Below, piece after piece: positions 19,567 to 29,094 of a stretch of DNA of 64,000 bases. The position numbers and the translations under genes were made by a program. The stretch comes from Elusimicrobiota bacterium (GTDB taxonomy: Bacteria; Elusimicrobiota; Elusimicrobia; F11), in NCBI GenBank assembly GCA_022072025.1, contig JAJVIP010000015.1, positions 1-64,000 on the forward strand, given 5' to 3'. The notes beneath the pieces were generated by a model. The model was not told the DNA's origin. It saw only the letters and a list, made by a program, of their open reading frames with translations, and ran no database searches. Numbering within the stretch: the first letter of the stretch is position 1; every line of letters begins with the position of its first letter.

Positions 19567-21174
19567 TTGATTTCGAAACGACCACGACCTTCACTTTTTT
19601 TGATCCTTTTTTTTTGCGCCTTTCCCCCACGTCCAGGTTCGGCAGAGCCGGCCGCCATGACCATCTCTCGAATCACGATTCGCGGCACGGACATTTTTGA
19701 TTTTGAGACTCAAACCTACCTCAGGAAATTTCCTTACACCACCATCAATTTTCTGCATATTCAAACCAAAGAACATGTCATTAAAAATGAATTGCTCTTT
19801 AAAGTCGGAGACAAGGTGGACCCCTTCCTGCTCAGCGAAACCGAACGAAACTTAAGGGCCCTTTCGTTTATACGCGCGGCGCGTGTGGCCCAATTCCCTC
19901 AGAGAGACGGGACCGTCGCGCTGGTTGTTTATGTCAATGACTCCTGGACCACCGAACCTCAGTTCAACTTGGGGGGGCAAAACAGCATCGAATCAACCGA
20001 AATTGGATTCAAAGAAAAAAATCTGTTTGGCCTCGGTAAAAATGTGAGTTTTTTTTATGAGGAAGGGGAAAATTTTATTCAACGAGAATACAATTATACC
20101 GACCCTCGTTTTTTGGGAAGCCGTTGGCAACTTAAGGGGGGCCTTATCAACAGAACGGAAGCAAAACAACGGGACATCAGCATGGAACGCCCTTTTTACT
20201 CCATCGATACGAAATGGTCCGGGCGCATGAGCCACGATTACGCTGAATCGGTCATCGATGAATTTGAGAACAACAAACAAGTGTCTCGATTTGCTCAAAC
20301 CAAGGAGACCACGGAGTTAACAGCAGCGGCAAAAATTGGCGGCGGAAGAGACGTAATAAGCCGAACCGGCTTGAGATGGAGAAAAACACAAATCAACTAT
20401 GAGCGAATTGATCAAACGTCCCTCAACCGAAGCATTCCCGAAGATGCTCAACTCCAAACTATCTTCGTCGATTTGAATTTGCAACAAAATGAATTTTTTG
20501 AAGCCACCCACCTGGAAAAAATGACCCGTGTTGAAGATTTCAATAAAGGGCCCATTCTGCGATTGTCGCCAGGAGTGTCTCCGCGTGAACTGAATGGAAC
20601 CAAACATCAAACGGAAAGTGAAGCCACTTTTGAGAGCCGAATTTTTTTAAAAAACCGGCATATGTTTCATCAATCCTATCTTTACTCCGGCCGAAACACC
20701 TTTGAAAAGTCTGAGAATCAAAGGTACGGCATAAAATGGAAATATTATTACCTGCCAAATCACAAACACACGTTGGTTGTCCATTCCCGCGCCGATTGGG
20801 GGCACAAACTGGATCCGGACAGTCAAATTGAATTGGGAGGAGAAAATGGTTTGCGGGCTTTTGAAGCAGACAGCATCGTTGGAAACAAAGGTTGGGTTTT
20901 TAATATTGAAGACAGAATGTTTTTTGTTGATGAAGTTTTCAGTTTGTTCTCATTGGGAGGCGTGGTTTTCTACGATATGGGATATGTCTGGGCCAAGGAG
21001 AACCCGGTGGCCCTATCCCAATTAAGATCAGACATGGGCGCGGGGCTTCGAATAGGTCTCACACGATCTTCCAATGAGGTCATTATCCGTTTTGACCTTT
21101 CTTATCGACATCAGGTGGACAATCCAGGGGATTCTCATTGGGTTGTGACTTTTGGGACGGGACAGGCGTTTTAA
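19567..21174 (+). CDS. BamA/Omp85-family outer-membrane protein
   Basis: 535 residues from a TTG; the next ATG (19657) would remove the signal peptide RPSLFLILFFCAFPPRPGSA, so TTG is preferred. Residues 30-130 look like a POTRA domain (ISRITIRGTDIF, GDKVDPFLLSETERNLRAL, VVYVNDSWTTEP). The rest is a 16-strand-like barrel ending in QAF with an aromatic C-terminal residue, as expected for BamA-recognised barrels. A single visible POTRA is fewer than BamA (five), so it is more like TamA, a patatin-linked or accessory Omp85 protein. It ends convergently, overlapping the next gene by 4 bases. Confidence 0.8.
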   Translation: MISKRPRPSLFLILFFCAFPPRPGSAEPAAMTISRITIRGTDIFDFETQTYLRKFPYTTINFLHIQTKEHVIKNELLFKVGDKVDPFLLSETERNLRALSFIRAARVAQFPQRDGTVALVVYVNDSWTTEPQFNLGGQNSIESTEIGFKEKNLFGLGKNVSFFYEEGENFIQREYNYTDPRFLGSRWQLKGGLINRTEAKQRDISMERPFYSIDTKWSGRMSHDYAESVIDEFENNKQVSRFAQTKETTELTAAAKIGGGRDVISRTGLRWRKTQINYERIDQTSLNRSIPEDAQLQTIFVDLNLQQNEFFEATHLEKMTRVEDFNKGPILRLSPGVSPRELNGTKHQTESEATFESRIFLKNRHMFHQSYLYSGRNTFEKSENQRYGIKWKYYYLPNHKHTLVVHSRADWGHKLDPDSQIELGGENGLRAFEADSIVGNKGWVFNIEDRMFFVDEVFSLFSLGGVVFYDMGYVWAKENPVALSQLRSDMGAGLRIGLTRSSNEVIIRFDLSYRHQVDNPGDSHWVVTFGTGQAF

Positions 21175-22103
21175 ATCGAGGAAGAATCGATATAGTCGTA
21201 GGCTTGTTTCCCGACGATGGAAATCAACCCCTTGGCCATTCTGTAATTCTCAGTTTTTCCTTTTGTCAACACACAAAGGATGTAATCCCCTTCGGGAGAA
21301 AAAACGATTCCCACGTCATGGCAATTCTTTCGAAGCAGGCCAGTTTTCCGGGCCAATTGCCAATCTGACGGAAGGTTTTTTGCCAAGCGGGTTTTCGAAT
21401 TGGCCCCTTTCATGATTTCAATCATCAAATCGCTTAATCCATCATTAACGAGTTGGTGTTTATAAATTTTCTCAAGGATGTCGGCCATTTCTTTGGGGGT
21501 GGTGTAATTATCCAACGTTGGATCGGATAATCGCGAGGCCAAACTCATTCCGGAGGGACGAATACGGGTGGCATGTAAACCCATTTTTTCAAACTTCTGG
21601 TTCAAATAGTCATATCCCAATAAATCGACAATCATCGCAGTGGCGGTATTATCGGACTTAGTGATCATTTGGTAGATCAAGTAGGAGAGAGGATAATATG
21701 CTCCCACGCGCGCGTAGCGAAGAACCCCCGATCCTTCGCGGCGAAAACTTCTTTTATATTTGATGCGTGTGTTGAGGGTCATTCGGCCTTCATGGATGGC
21801 CTCAAAAGTGGCCACCATGATGGGGATTTTAATCAAGCTGGCGCATATGAAAGTGTGATCGGTGTTGTATTCATAGGATTTCCCGGTCTTAATGTCTTTG
21901 ATAAAGATACCCACTTCGCCATTGTATTGTTCAATCGTGTCTTGAATATTATCGACCATCTGTTGCCAACGAGCGTCTGAGACAGGGATGTTGCTGACGG
22001 GCCCTGAGGCTTTGCTCGATCCCCCAAAAAAATAAAAACCAAATAGGACAAAGACCAGTCCGGCCCACCACCAAGACACACCGAAATCGTATTTACGGTC
22101 CAT
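21171..22103 (-). CDS. Membrane-anchored serine hydrolase of the class A beta-lactamase fold
   Basis: 310 residues. An N-terminal TM segment (WWWAGLVFVLFGFYFFGG) has no clear cleavage site, so it probably stays anchored facing the periplasm. The three catalytic motifs are in order: S89-L-I-K92 (SxxK), S150-D-N152 and K253-T-G255. This matches the Beta-lactamase2 family, which includes both true beta-lactamases and enzymes of unknown substrate. I cannot identify a convincing omega-loop glutamate, so I do not claim antibiotic resistance. It is divergent from the gene at 22237. Confidence 0.8.
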   Translation of the reverse strand: MDRKYDFGVSWWWAGLVFVLFGFYFFGGSSKASGPVSNIPVSDARWQQMVDNIQDTIEQYNGEVGIFIKDIKTGKSYEYNTDHTFICASLIKIPIMVATFEAIHEGRMTLNTRIKYKRSFRREGSGVLRYARVGAYYPLSYLIYQMITKSDNTATAMIVDLLGYDYLNQKFEKMGLHATRIRPSGMSLASRLSDPTLDNYTTPKEMADILEKIYKHQLVNDGLSDLMIEIMKGANSKTRLAKNLPSDWQLARKTGLLRKNCHDVGIVFSPEGDYILCVLTKGKTENYRMAKGLISIVGKQAYDYIDSSSI

Positions 22104-22236
22104 AACGCAACAAGCCTAACCCTCCAACCCTTTTTTTTCCACTGAAAATCCCTGAAACCGAACGGATAATCAATTCGAAATTAACACCGAAAATGGAATT
22201 TAATGGTTCTGGCCAAAACATTGCATAGGGATTGAC

Positions 22237-22713
22237 ATGATGAATTTACAGTTGGGTTACGCTCTCAATCAATCGAAGGATCAAGAAAAAAAGGCCTTGG
22301 AACTGGCTTTTGACTTGATCAGTCAATCCAAAAGGAAAGGATTGAACATGAGAGACTGGGCGGGACAAACCAACCTCTCCAGTCAAAAACTTCTGGAAAA
22401 AATTCAAGAAAAATCACAAATATCACTTCCGGTGCAACTTTGGGAAATTTCCAATTTGGAAAAAAAGATTTTGGTGGGACTGCGGGATTACATGAGCGAC
22501 ATATCGGATAAGCTAATCCGAATTAAATCGTTGAATCCTCCGCTCAAATCAGACCAAATCAAACTTTTCTTAGAAGCTTTGGTGGCGGAGCGAGATCTCA
22601 CGGTCACCGCGTTGGCTCCGTTAACTCAAACCGTGGCGTCCTTAAACGAAATTAAACTTTCTTTGAGCAACAACGCGCTCCCCACGTCTTTCGGCTATTC
22701 TCCTTCGGCTTAA
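22237..22713 (+). CDS. Hypothetical protein, helical
   Basis: 158 residues; ATG at 22237 (a second ATG follows directly) after a weak TAGGG. No signal peptide and no TM segment. It appears all-helical with many K/E/Q/L residues (QSKDQEKKALELAFDLI, LEKKILVGLRDYM) and a C-terminal Ser/Pro tail. I recognise no family. It stands alone between two minus-strand genes, ending convergently with clpS. Confidence 0.6.
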   Translation: MMNLQLGYALNQSKDQEKKALELAFDLISQSKRKGLNMRDWAGQTNLSSQKLLEKIQEKSQISLPVQLWEISNLEKKILVGLRDYMSDISDKLIRIKSLNPPLKSDQIKLFLEALVAERDLTVTALAPLTQTVASLNEIKLSLSNNALPTSFGYSPSA

Positions 22714-22716
22714 GAA

Positions 22717-23001
22717 TTACTTTTCAACTGCCGTCCGAAGTTTTATTTCCTCAAGAACCATGGCCACCGCTTCGCATCGTTCAAGATGCCCTTGGTAAAC
22801 AATGGCGCTGCCCAAATGGTGGACCACATTGGCCAAGTCCATTCCTTTTGAATAGGAGCATCGAATGGCTTTCATGAGTTGGCGGGCCACTTCATCAAAG
22901 CTGTGAAAATCATCGTTAAAGAGAATGGTTCGGGCTTCATATCCGGCACCGCTCCCAGTGCTTTCTTTTTTAGATATTTTGGGGCGTTTGAGAACTGGCA
23001 T
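22717..23001 (-). CDS. clpS: ATP-dependent Clp protease adaptor ClpS
   Basis: 94 residues, the normal ClpS size. The core ILFNDDFHSFDEV, then CSYSKGMDLANVVHHLGSA, IVYQGHLERCEAVA, is the ClpS fold with the conserved N-end-rule pocket residues (NDD and the H-x-x-G stretch). ClpS delivers proteins with destabilising N-terminal residues to ClpA for degradation by ClpP. No clpA or clpP lies in the window. It is co-directional with the OmpA lipoprotein upstream (11-base gap), so possibly the last gene of a metF operon. Confidence 0.9.
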   Translation of the reverse strand: MPVLKRPKISKKESTGSGAGYEARTILFNDDFHSFDEVARQLMKAIRCSYSKGMDLANVVHHLGSAIVYQGHLERCEAVAMVLEEIKLRTAVEK

Positions 23002-23012
23002 GATTGCGCGGC

Positions 23013-23684
23013 CTACTTGGTCAACAGGGTAATTTCAACCCTGCGGTTTTGTTGCCGGCCCTGAGCGGTGGAATTGTCCGCCAAGGGACGATATTCAGAA
23101 AAAGCTGTTAATATCAAACGATCCGGGTCAATCCCTCCCTCCAACTGAAGGAACCTGATCACCGAGGCCGCGCGGGCAGAGGACAATTCCCAATTGGAAG
23201 GAAATTGATTTTTTAAACTTCCCACGATTCTTTGATTGTCGGTGTGTCCTTCCACTTGGATCATTCTTTCTTCAGCCTTTTTGATGATGTTGGAAATCTG
23301 GGTCAATACTTTTTTCCCGTGAGGTTGCAACGTGGCTTTTCCTGAAGAGAACAGAATCTGGTTTCCCATCGTAATGGTTAACCCTTTCTCTGTCTCCTTC
23401 ACTCCCACAGAACCTTTGGCGATGTCATCTTTCAATTCCTCGATCAACTCATCGTAAGTATTTCGAACATTGGATAATTCGCTTTGAAGAATGGCGTGCT
23501 CTTCTGATTCCTCTTCCAGAGTTCGCCGCAATTCAGAATTCTTGTTCTCCACTTCAATTAATTTGGCTTGCGTTTGTTCAAGCTCAGCGGAGGTGTCCCG
23601 CATTTTTTTCATGAGGCGTTCATGTGTCCCTATGGAAATACATCCGGTCAAACCGAATAAAACCGAAATAATGATGATCTTCAT
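23013..23684 (-). CDS. OmpA-family lipoprotein (MotB/Pal-like peptidoglycan-binding domain)
   Basis: 223 residues. A short signal peptide ends in a lipobox LTGC (Cys15). Residues 25-85 are a coiled coil (LEQTQAKLIEVENKNSELRR). Residues 105-222 are an OmpA C-terminal domain (ILFSSGKATLQPHGKKVL, EGHTDNQRI, SARAASVIRFL, NRRVEITL). It should sit in the outer membrane and hold peptidoglycan. The domain is closer in motif to MotB-type than to Pal, but there are no flagellar genes here. Its start overlaps the metF stop by 4 bases. Confidence 0.85.
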   Translation of the reverse strand: MKIIIISVLFGLTGCISIGTHERLMKKMRDTSAELEQTQAKLIEVENKNSELRRTLEEESEEHAILQSELSNVRNTYDELIEELKDDIAKGSVGVKETEKGLTITMGNQILFSSGKATLQPHGKKVLTQISNIIKKAEERMIQVEGHTDNQRIVGSLKNQFPSNWELSSARAASVIRFLQLEGGIDPDRLILTAFSEYRPLADNSTAQGRQQNRRVEITLLTK

Positions 23685-24559
23685 GAAACGACACCTCTCT
23701 TTTTTAACGCCAAGAATATTTCCCGCGTGGCATGAGATTTATTCAGGGTATAGAAGTGAATACCGGGAATCCCTTTCTGGAGCAATTCCACACATTGTGC
23801 CGTGGCATAATCAATACCAATTTGCTCCACGCGCGACTTGTCCCCTCCCGCGCCTTCCATCTTCACACGAAGCGCTTCGGGGATTGAAGCGCCGCACATA
23901 CTGGCAAAACGTTTAATCTGCTCAAAATCGGTGATCGGCATGATACCGGCGATGACAGGAACGGATACGCCCATCTTTTTTAGACGATCCGAAAAGGAAA
24001 AATATTGCGCGTTGTCAAAAAAGAGTTGCGTGACAATGAAATCTCCTCCCGCTTGCACTTTTTCATGGAGATGATTCATATCACTTTCCAAAGAAGCGGA
24101 CTCGATGTGTTTTTCAGGGTACCCCGCCACGCCAATACAGAAAGGAAAATGGTCACGGATGAACTTCACCAATTGAGAAGCGTGAGAAAAACCATCGGGC
24201 GCTGGAACAAAAGTGGTTTGTCCTTTCGGCGGATCCCCGCGTAACCCCAATATATTCTCAACGCCCCGCTGTTGCAGTTCCGTCAATATGGTTTTGAGTT
24301 CAGCTTGACTGTGTCCCACGCAGGTCAGGTGCGCCACGGTCTCAAGTCCAATTTCATGTTTAATGCGGGAAACCAACTCCACTGTTTTGGCGCGCGTGCT
24401 GCCTCCCGCGCCATAGGTCATGGAAACAAAGGAAGGGGACAATTCTTTTAAGGAAGAAATGGTCTCCATCAAATTCTTGAGTCCCTCGTCGGTTTTCGGA
24501 GGAAAAAACTCAAAAGACACCACCGGCCGCTTGTTTTGAAGGATGGATGTGACTTTCAT
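23681..24559 (-). CDS. metF: 5,10-methylenetetrahydrofolate reductase
   Basis: 292 residues, the full length of bacterial MetF. Conserved stretches are SFEFFPPKTDEG near the start (with the catalytic Glu), SMTYGAGGSTR, HLTCVGHS, NILGLRGDPP and FDNAQYFSF. It is an FAD TIM-barrel enzyme reducing methylene-THF to methyl-THF for methionine synthesis or the methyl branch of C1 metabolism. It is first in a three-gene run (metF, OmpA lipoprotein, clpS) and divergent from the Nudix gene 40 bases away. Confidence 0.95.
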   Translation of the reverse strand: MKVTSILQNKRPVVSFEFFPPKTDEGLKNLMETISSLKELSPSFVSMTYGAGGSTRAKTVELVSRIKHEIGLETVAHLTCVGHSQAELKTILTELQQRGVENILGLRGDPPKGQTTFVPAPDGFSHASQLVKFIRDHFPFCIGVAGYPEKHIESASLESDMNHLHEKVQAGGDFIVTQLFFDNAQYFSFSDRLKKMGVSVPVIAGIMPITDFEQIKRFASMCGASIPEALRVKMEGAGGDKSRVEQIGIDYATAQCVELLQKGIPGIHFYTLNKSHATREIFLALKKRGVVS

Positions 24560-24599
24560 GGGCGCCGATTGTACTTAAAAATGCTAACAACGCTGGATC

Positions 24600-25136
24600 A
24601 TGAACCTCAGAGAAAAATACATCAAACGAATTAAGGAAATTCAGGGACGGGCCGTTGGGTTTCGGATTGATCAAGTCCAACTCCCCAATGGCCACGTGGC
24701 CAACCGTGAATATTTAAATCACCCGGGAGCCGTGGCTGTTTTGCCGATTGTGGCCCCCGGAAGAATTATCATGGTGCGCCAATTTCGCCATCCGGTGGGT
24801 GAAATCACCTTGGAAATTCCGGCCGGGAAATTGGACAAAGGCGAAATGCCTCTCACCTGTGTCAAACGTGAATTGGAGGAAGAAACGGGGTACAAAGCCG
24901 GCCGCATCAAAAAACTTTTATCGTTCTGGCCCACGGCCGCTTTCGCCAATGAGGTTATCCACGTCTACGTGGCTGATAAATTATTCAAAGGCCGTTTCAA
25001 CCCTGATGAGGATGAATTTTTGAGTTGCAAAGTGTATTCGCTTAAAACGCTGCTTCGCTCCATCCAACAAGGAAAAATCAAAGATTCAAAAACAATCATC
25101 GCGCTCTTGGCTTATAAAAATATTTTACGGCCTTAA
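24600..25136 (+). CDS. Nudix hydrolase, ADP-ribose pyrophosphatase type
   Basis: 178 residues. The Nudix box is complete: G-K-L-D-K-G-E, then R-E-L-E-E-E-T-G-Y. Upstream lies the ADPRase-type strand VRQFRHPVGEITLEIPAG, typical of NudF-like enzymes that split ADP-ribose into AMP and ribose-5-phosphate. Cytoplasmic. Its end overlaps the end of the convergent GNAT gene by 12 bases. Confidence 0.9.
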   Translation: MNLREKYIKRIKEIQGRAVGFRIDQVQLPNGHVANREYLNHPGAVAVLPIVAPGRIIMVRQFRHPVGEITLEIPAGKLDKGEMPLTCVKRELEEETGYKAGRIKKLLSFWPTAAFANEVIHVYVADKLFKGRFNPDEDEFLSCKVYSLKTLLRSIQQGKIKDSKTIIALLAYKNILRP

Positions 25137-25526
25137 AAAAAGGGCTTTTTGACCTTGAAGTTGTTGAGAGAATCCGTGGGGAGAAAATACCTTGGCGCGA
25201 TCGGTAATGGCCAGCACTTCGTAAATTTCTTTTTTTCGGGCGATATCAATAAACCGTTTAATGAGAGCCGTGGCAATTCCGCGTCTTCGGTATTCGGTCG
25301 CCACAACGAGCGATCTGATTTCCCCCAATTTCTTGTTGTATATCTCGAAGGACCCACAAGCCACCACCTGACCATCCACTTCCGCCACCGCAAAACTGCG
25401 AAGAACTTTCCGCACCTCTTTGCGTGTGCGCTTTAATATTTTCCCCCCACTCGAAGAAGAGTTGATGAGATGGAGAATCGCGGGAAGATCTTCCCCTTGC
25501 GCTTCGCGAATTTTAAACGCTGACAC
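25125..25526 (-). CDS. GNAT-family N-acetyltransferase
   Basis: 133 residues with a GNAT core: VAEVDGQVVACGSFEIY, then the acetyl-CoA loop IRSLVVATEYRRRGIATALI (R-x-x-G-x-A type) and YEVLAITDRAKVF. The length and the FFSPHGF-like end resemble the stand-alone ArgA/N-acetylglutamate synthase-like acetyltransferases, but the substrate is not evident. Its start overlaps the end of the indolepyruvate oxidoreductase gene by 14 bases, so it is the last gene of that run. Confidence 0.85.
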   Translation of the reverse strand: MSAFKIREAQGEDLPAILHLINSSSSGGKILKRTRKEVRKVLRSFAVAEVDGQVVACGSFEIYNKKLGEIRSLVVATEYRRRGIATALIKRFIDIARKKEIYEVLAITDRAKVFSPHGFSQQLQGQKALFLRP

Positions 25527-28500
25527 GAACCGAAGAAGTCTTGGAGGAATAAATATTGGCGATGAGTTCGGAGGCGTCTTTCATGGCCTTTTCCATTAAC
25601 GGATAACGCAATTCCCGATAACCGCGCACGGCCTCATAAACGCGCAGAGCTTGCACGTAGAACTCATAATCCTGTTGCGACTCAAAGATGGTGAATCGAT
25701 CAACAAGACCGATGTACCAATCCCGGAAGGCCTTTTCTTTGGCATGCCACCCGGGCAGAAGCTTGCGCAAAATTTTTCCATGGCTCATGAGTTTCAACAT
25801 CCAGTCCCGCGTTTTGAGGTCAAATTCAATTGATTTTCCAAAAATGGTGAATTGAGGTCGATTCAAATGGAGATAAGACATCTTGTCTCCCACCGAAGCA
25901 TCAATCTTGTACCGTTTAAGATCCCGATCATATTTCTCGGGCGAGGTGAGAAGTGTGGCCACCCACACCTCATCTTTAATCGCAATCGAACGAAACAGAC
26001 CCATCATGGCCGCTTCGGTGGCTTTGTAGCCGAATCGCTTTTGATCGCGTCGATAGGTGCTCCAAATCAAATGAACATAACGTTCCGCCAAACGAATATT
26101 CTCGTAACGAATCAAGTCATAAACAATGCGAGCCAAAAGAGCGGCGTTCCCCTCAGGCAAGTCCATCCAGCGAAGCGCCTCTCCCATTAACTTTCTGTAT
26201 CCCGAAGCCAGAGCTTTTCCACCCACCCATCGGCTCTTCGCGAGGTAAAAGGCCTTTTCTTCAATTACATCGGTCACCGTTTGGCGTTTGTATTCTGGAC
26301 GCAGAAGTTCGGGGTGCGCGGCGAAATAGCGTCCCAGCTTAAAGGCTTGGTAATTGAACGCTACATCTGCCTTACGAACACTTTGGTCAATGGCGGCCAA
26401 GAGACGCTCTTCAGACAAAGGAATCCATCCCTTTTGAAAGGCGGCGCCCACAATCATCATATTGGCGTAAAGCTTCGAGCCAATGAAACGTTCTGAAAGC
26501 TCTGAAAAGTCAGCTGAAAGGTATCCGCCCAAGCGAACTTTGGCTTCAATCACCTTTTCTAGTTTTTGGGGGTCGAAATCGATCCGGCCCATCAAAGAAA
26601 GAACGGTTTCATGTTTGTGATTGTTGATGACCCCATGCGTTCGAGCAGGATGGGCTACACGCAAATTGGTTCGAGCGTCCAACGCCCGGGCCGCTTCCAA
26701 AAGATCCAACCCGATGAGTAAATCTGCTTTTCCGTAGGGAATCACCGGTGTGCTGACCGGGCCTTTTTTTGAAAAAACAATATGGCCATACACACCGCCG
26801 TTTCGAATGGCCAAACCTTTTTTATCGAGAAAACTGACGTCCAAGCCTTCCAACATGCCCGCCCGCACCAATACGGCATTAACAATGCCCGCTCCCATGC
26901 CGCCCACGCCAGCGGTGTAGGCCGTCCACCGGTCTTCAAACTGATGAATCTGCGGTTGGGGCAGTTGTGAAAAATCAAATGTTTCATACGCGTGTTTCTG
27001 TGGCGGGTTTCGACGCGTGATCACCACCTTTTCGAATGAAGGACAGGCTTTGGTGCGAGCGCAAGCGCCGTCATCAACACAAGTGGAAAGGTCGGTGGCG
27101 ATTTTTCGTCCATAGGGCGTTTCCTCCACCGTCAGGCCCGGACAACCGGTTTGGCGCGTACATTCCAAACAATATTCGCACACTTCGGGCGTGATATTGA
27201 TCTTTTCTTCCCGTGGCAAGAAGCCTTGTCTGCGAATCACTTCTTTTTTTTCGGCATTTTTCCGACGGTGCAGTGTGATGGCGCACTCTTTGTCGGCAAT
27301 GATCACTTTAACGCCCGGCTCGAGAACGGTTTTTTCCAGCAATTCTTGGTAAGCGTCCCGATCCGCGGGATTGGTGCGAATAATTTTCAAACTCTGTGGC
27401 GCCATGCCATTCAATAGGCGCTCGATGTTTTGAGAAAGCGTTGGATTGCCCATCACATCCACTTGATTGCCCGGGGTCGGTTGGTGGCCGGTCATGGCGG
27501 TGGTCCCGTTTTCAAGGATCACATAGGTAATGTTCTGGTTGTTCTTGATGGAGTCCGAGACGGCGACCATGCCGGAGTGAAAAAAGGTCGAATCCCCAAG
27601 GAAAACCACCTGTTTGTTGGTGACAAAAGGCGACATGCCAGCCCCCGTTCCGCCACCCAATCCCATGCCGGAATAATTCTGCATAAGACCTTCGTTCGGA
27701 GCGAATTGGAGCATGGAATGGCATCCGGATTCGCCGTGGTAAATAACATCAACCGGAGATTGGTGTTTCTTCTCCATATAGTCGAATTTCATGAAATTGG
27801 ATTTGAGTTTGAGACTCACTGTGGAAGAATCCCGATGGGGACATCCCGGACAAAAGGTGGGGGTTCGAAGGGGCACATCGTAGGAGGATGACCGCGTGTG
27901 GACAATTTCGGCCAATTCTTTTTCAATCCGTTCGACATTGAGGGTCGGGAAATGTTCTTTCCAACGCAAGAAGGCTGGCCCGAGAACTTCCAAAACAATG
28001 GAAACATTCAAGCCCCGCGTGGACGGAAATCCCGGTTCATCATGCGGAAACTTTTTCCCCCAAAGGGCCGGCGGTTTGGGGAGGCGCCCCGTCTGACGGA
28101 GGTCCATGAGAATTTCGGACACCTGTGATTCCAAAAACCCGCGTTTCTCCTCAACCACCACCAAATGCTCCACATGATTGGCCAAGTCGAACACATCCTC
28201 TGAATCGATCGGATACGTCATTCCCAACTTAAGAACAGGAGTGCGCGTCCAAAGTCCCAACAAACGCAAAACTTCCTCGAGATAGGATGAGGCCAGGCCC
28301 GAAGTAATGAAACCCACCGGCATTCGCACCCGTTTGGGTCCGTGCCATTGATTGAGGCCAACCTTGCGAACCTGGGTCATAAGCCGACTGAAGCGATCGG
28401 CCAGAGTGGCCTCACGCATGGAGGTGTGAGGAGGAATCAAAACGGTGTCTGAAATATGGATGTCTTTGCTCCACAAGGTGGCTGGATGTAAATGACTGAC

Positions 28501-29094
28501 CGGGATATCCGGATGAGAATGCACTTTAACCGTTCCGCCCCCATCGGCTTGGTTGGTGGTCAACAAATAGGTGATGTAAAGGTCGGAGGCTCCCGAGAGT
28601 TCAAAAGCAATTTTCACCCAATCTTTTATTTCTTGGAAAGTGGATGGTTCCACCAACGGCATGTGCAGATGTTTTGAAAGATATCTGGAATCAGAATTGA
28701 TTTGTGTGGTTTCGTTCCAGGGATCGTCACCCACCACCACCACCGCGCCCCCTTCAGGCTTTCGGATTTCCATAAGATTTCCAATGGCCAACCCGTCCGC
28801 TCCCACGTGGAGTCCCACCGATTTCATGACCGCCATGGCTCTCAGGCCCGCCTGCCGCGCCCCGTTCAGACGCGCGGTGGCCAAAGCTTCATTGTTCGCA
28901 ATCTGGGCCACCATGCCGCGCTCGGCCAAATAGGGGGCCACCTCGCTAATGGCATCAAAAACCTCTGATACCGGCGAACCCGGATAGCCTGTGATAAGCC
29001 CCACCCCCGCCTCAATGGCCCCTTTAAGCAGAAGCTCATTGCCAGTGAAGGCCTCAACCCCAGAGGTTTTTAAAAACCGCGGATCGACGCTCAT
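25513..29094 (-). CDS. Indolepyruvate:ferredoxin oxidoreductase, fused long form
   Basis: 1,193 residues. Residues 15-400: pyruvate-ferredoxin-like pyrimidine-binding part (FTGNELLLKGAIEAGVGLIT, YPGSPVSEVFD). Residues 410-600: TPP site (FCPGCPHRDSS, GESGCHSML, FLGDSTFFHSGM, NGTTAMTGHQPTPG). Around 637-675: ferredoxin-type cysteines (CEYCLECTRQTGC, CVDDGACARTKAC). Residues 722-900: the gamma/beta domain (GVGGMGAGIVNAVLVRAG). The final 280 residues match the DUF6537-type C-terminal extension. IorA and IorB are thus fused. It oxidatively decarboxylates aryl-2-oxo acids to acyl-CoA with ferredoxin reduction, implying anaerobic amino-acid use. It overlaps its upstream neighbour by 4 bases. Confidence 0.9.
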   Translation of the reverse strand: MSVDPRFLKTSGVEAFTGNELLLKGAIEAGVGLITGYPGSPVSEVFDAISEVAPYLAERGMVAQIANNEALATARLNGARQAGLRAMAVMKSVGLHVGADGLAIGNLMEIRKPEGGAVVVVGDDPWNETTQINSDSRYLSKHLHMPLVEPSTFQEIKDWVKIAFELSGASDLYITYLLTTNQADGGGTVKVHSHPDIPVSHLHPATLWSKDIHISDTVLIPPHTSMREATLADRFSRLMTQVRKVGLNQWHGPKRVRMPVGFITSGLASSYLEEVLRLLGLWTRTPVLKLGMTYPIDSEDVFDLANHVEHLVVVEEKRGFLESQVSEILMDLRQTGRLPKPPALWGKKFPHDEPGFPSTRGLNVSIVLEVLGPAFLRWKEHFPTLNVERIEKELAEIVHTRSSSYDVPLRTPTFCPGCPHRDSSTVSLKLKSNFMKFDYMEKKHQSPVDVIYHGESGCHSMLQFAPNEGLMQNYSGMGLGGGTGAGMSPFVTNKQVVFLGDSTFFHSGMVAVSDSIKNNQNITYVILENGTTAMTGHQPTPGNQVDVMGNPTLSQNIERLLNGMAPQSLKIIRTNPADRDAYQELLEKTVLEPGVKVIIADKECAITLHRRKNAEKKEVIRRQGFLPREEKINITPEVCEYCLECTRQTGCPGLTVEETPYGRKIATDLSTCVDDGACARTKACPSFEKVVITRRNPPQKHAYETFDFSQLPQPQIHQFEDRWTAYTAGVGGMGAGIVNAVLVRAGMLEGLDVSFLDKKGLAIRNGGVYGHIVFSKKGPVSTPVIPYGKADLLIGLDLLEAARALDARTNLRVAHPARTHGVINNHKHETVLSLMGRIDFDPQKLEKVIEAKVRLGGYLSADFSELSERFIGSKLYANMMIVGAAFQKGWIPLSEERLLAAIDQSVRKADVAFNYQAFKLGRYFAAHPELLRPEYKRQTVTDVIEEKAFYLAKSRWVGGKALASGYRKLMGEALRWMDLPEGNAALLARIVYDLIRYENIRLAERYVHLIWSTYRRDQKRFGYKATEAAMMGLFRSIAIKDEVWVATLLTSPEKYDRDLKRYKIDASVGDKMSYLHLNRPQFTIFGKSIEFDLKTRDWMLKLMSHGKILRKLLPGWHAKEKAFRDWYIGLVDRFTIFESQQDYEFYVQALRVYEAVRGYRELRYPLMEKAMKDASELIANIYSSKTSSVRVSV

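Noticed and set aside
17558-21174. A complete type IX secretion locus
   Set aside because: Only PorV-like, FlgD-like and Omp85 parts are present; no PorK/L/M/N, SprA or PorU can be seen.
21171-22103. An antibiotic-resistance beta-lactamase
   Set aside because: The SxxK, SDN and KTG motifs are present, but no clear omega-loop glutamate was found and many members of this family have other roles.
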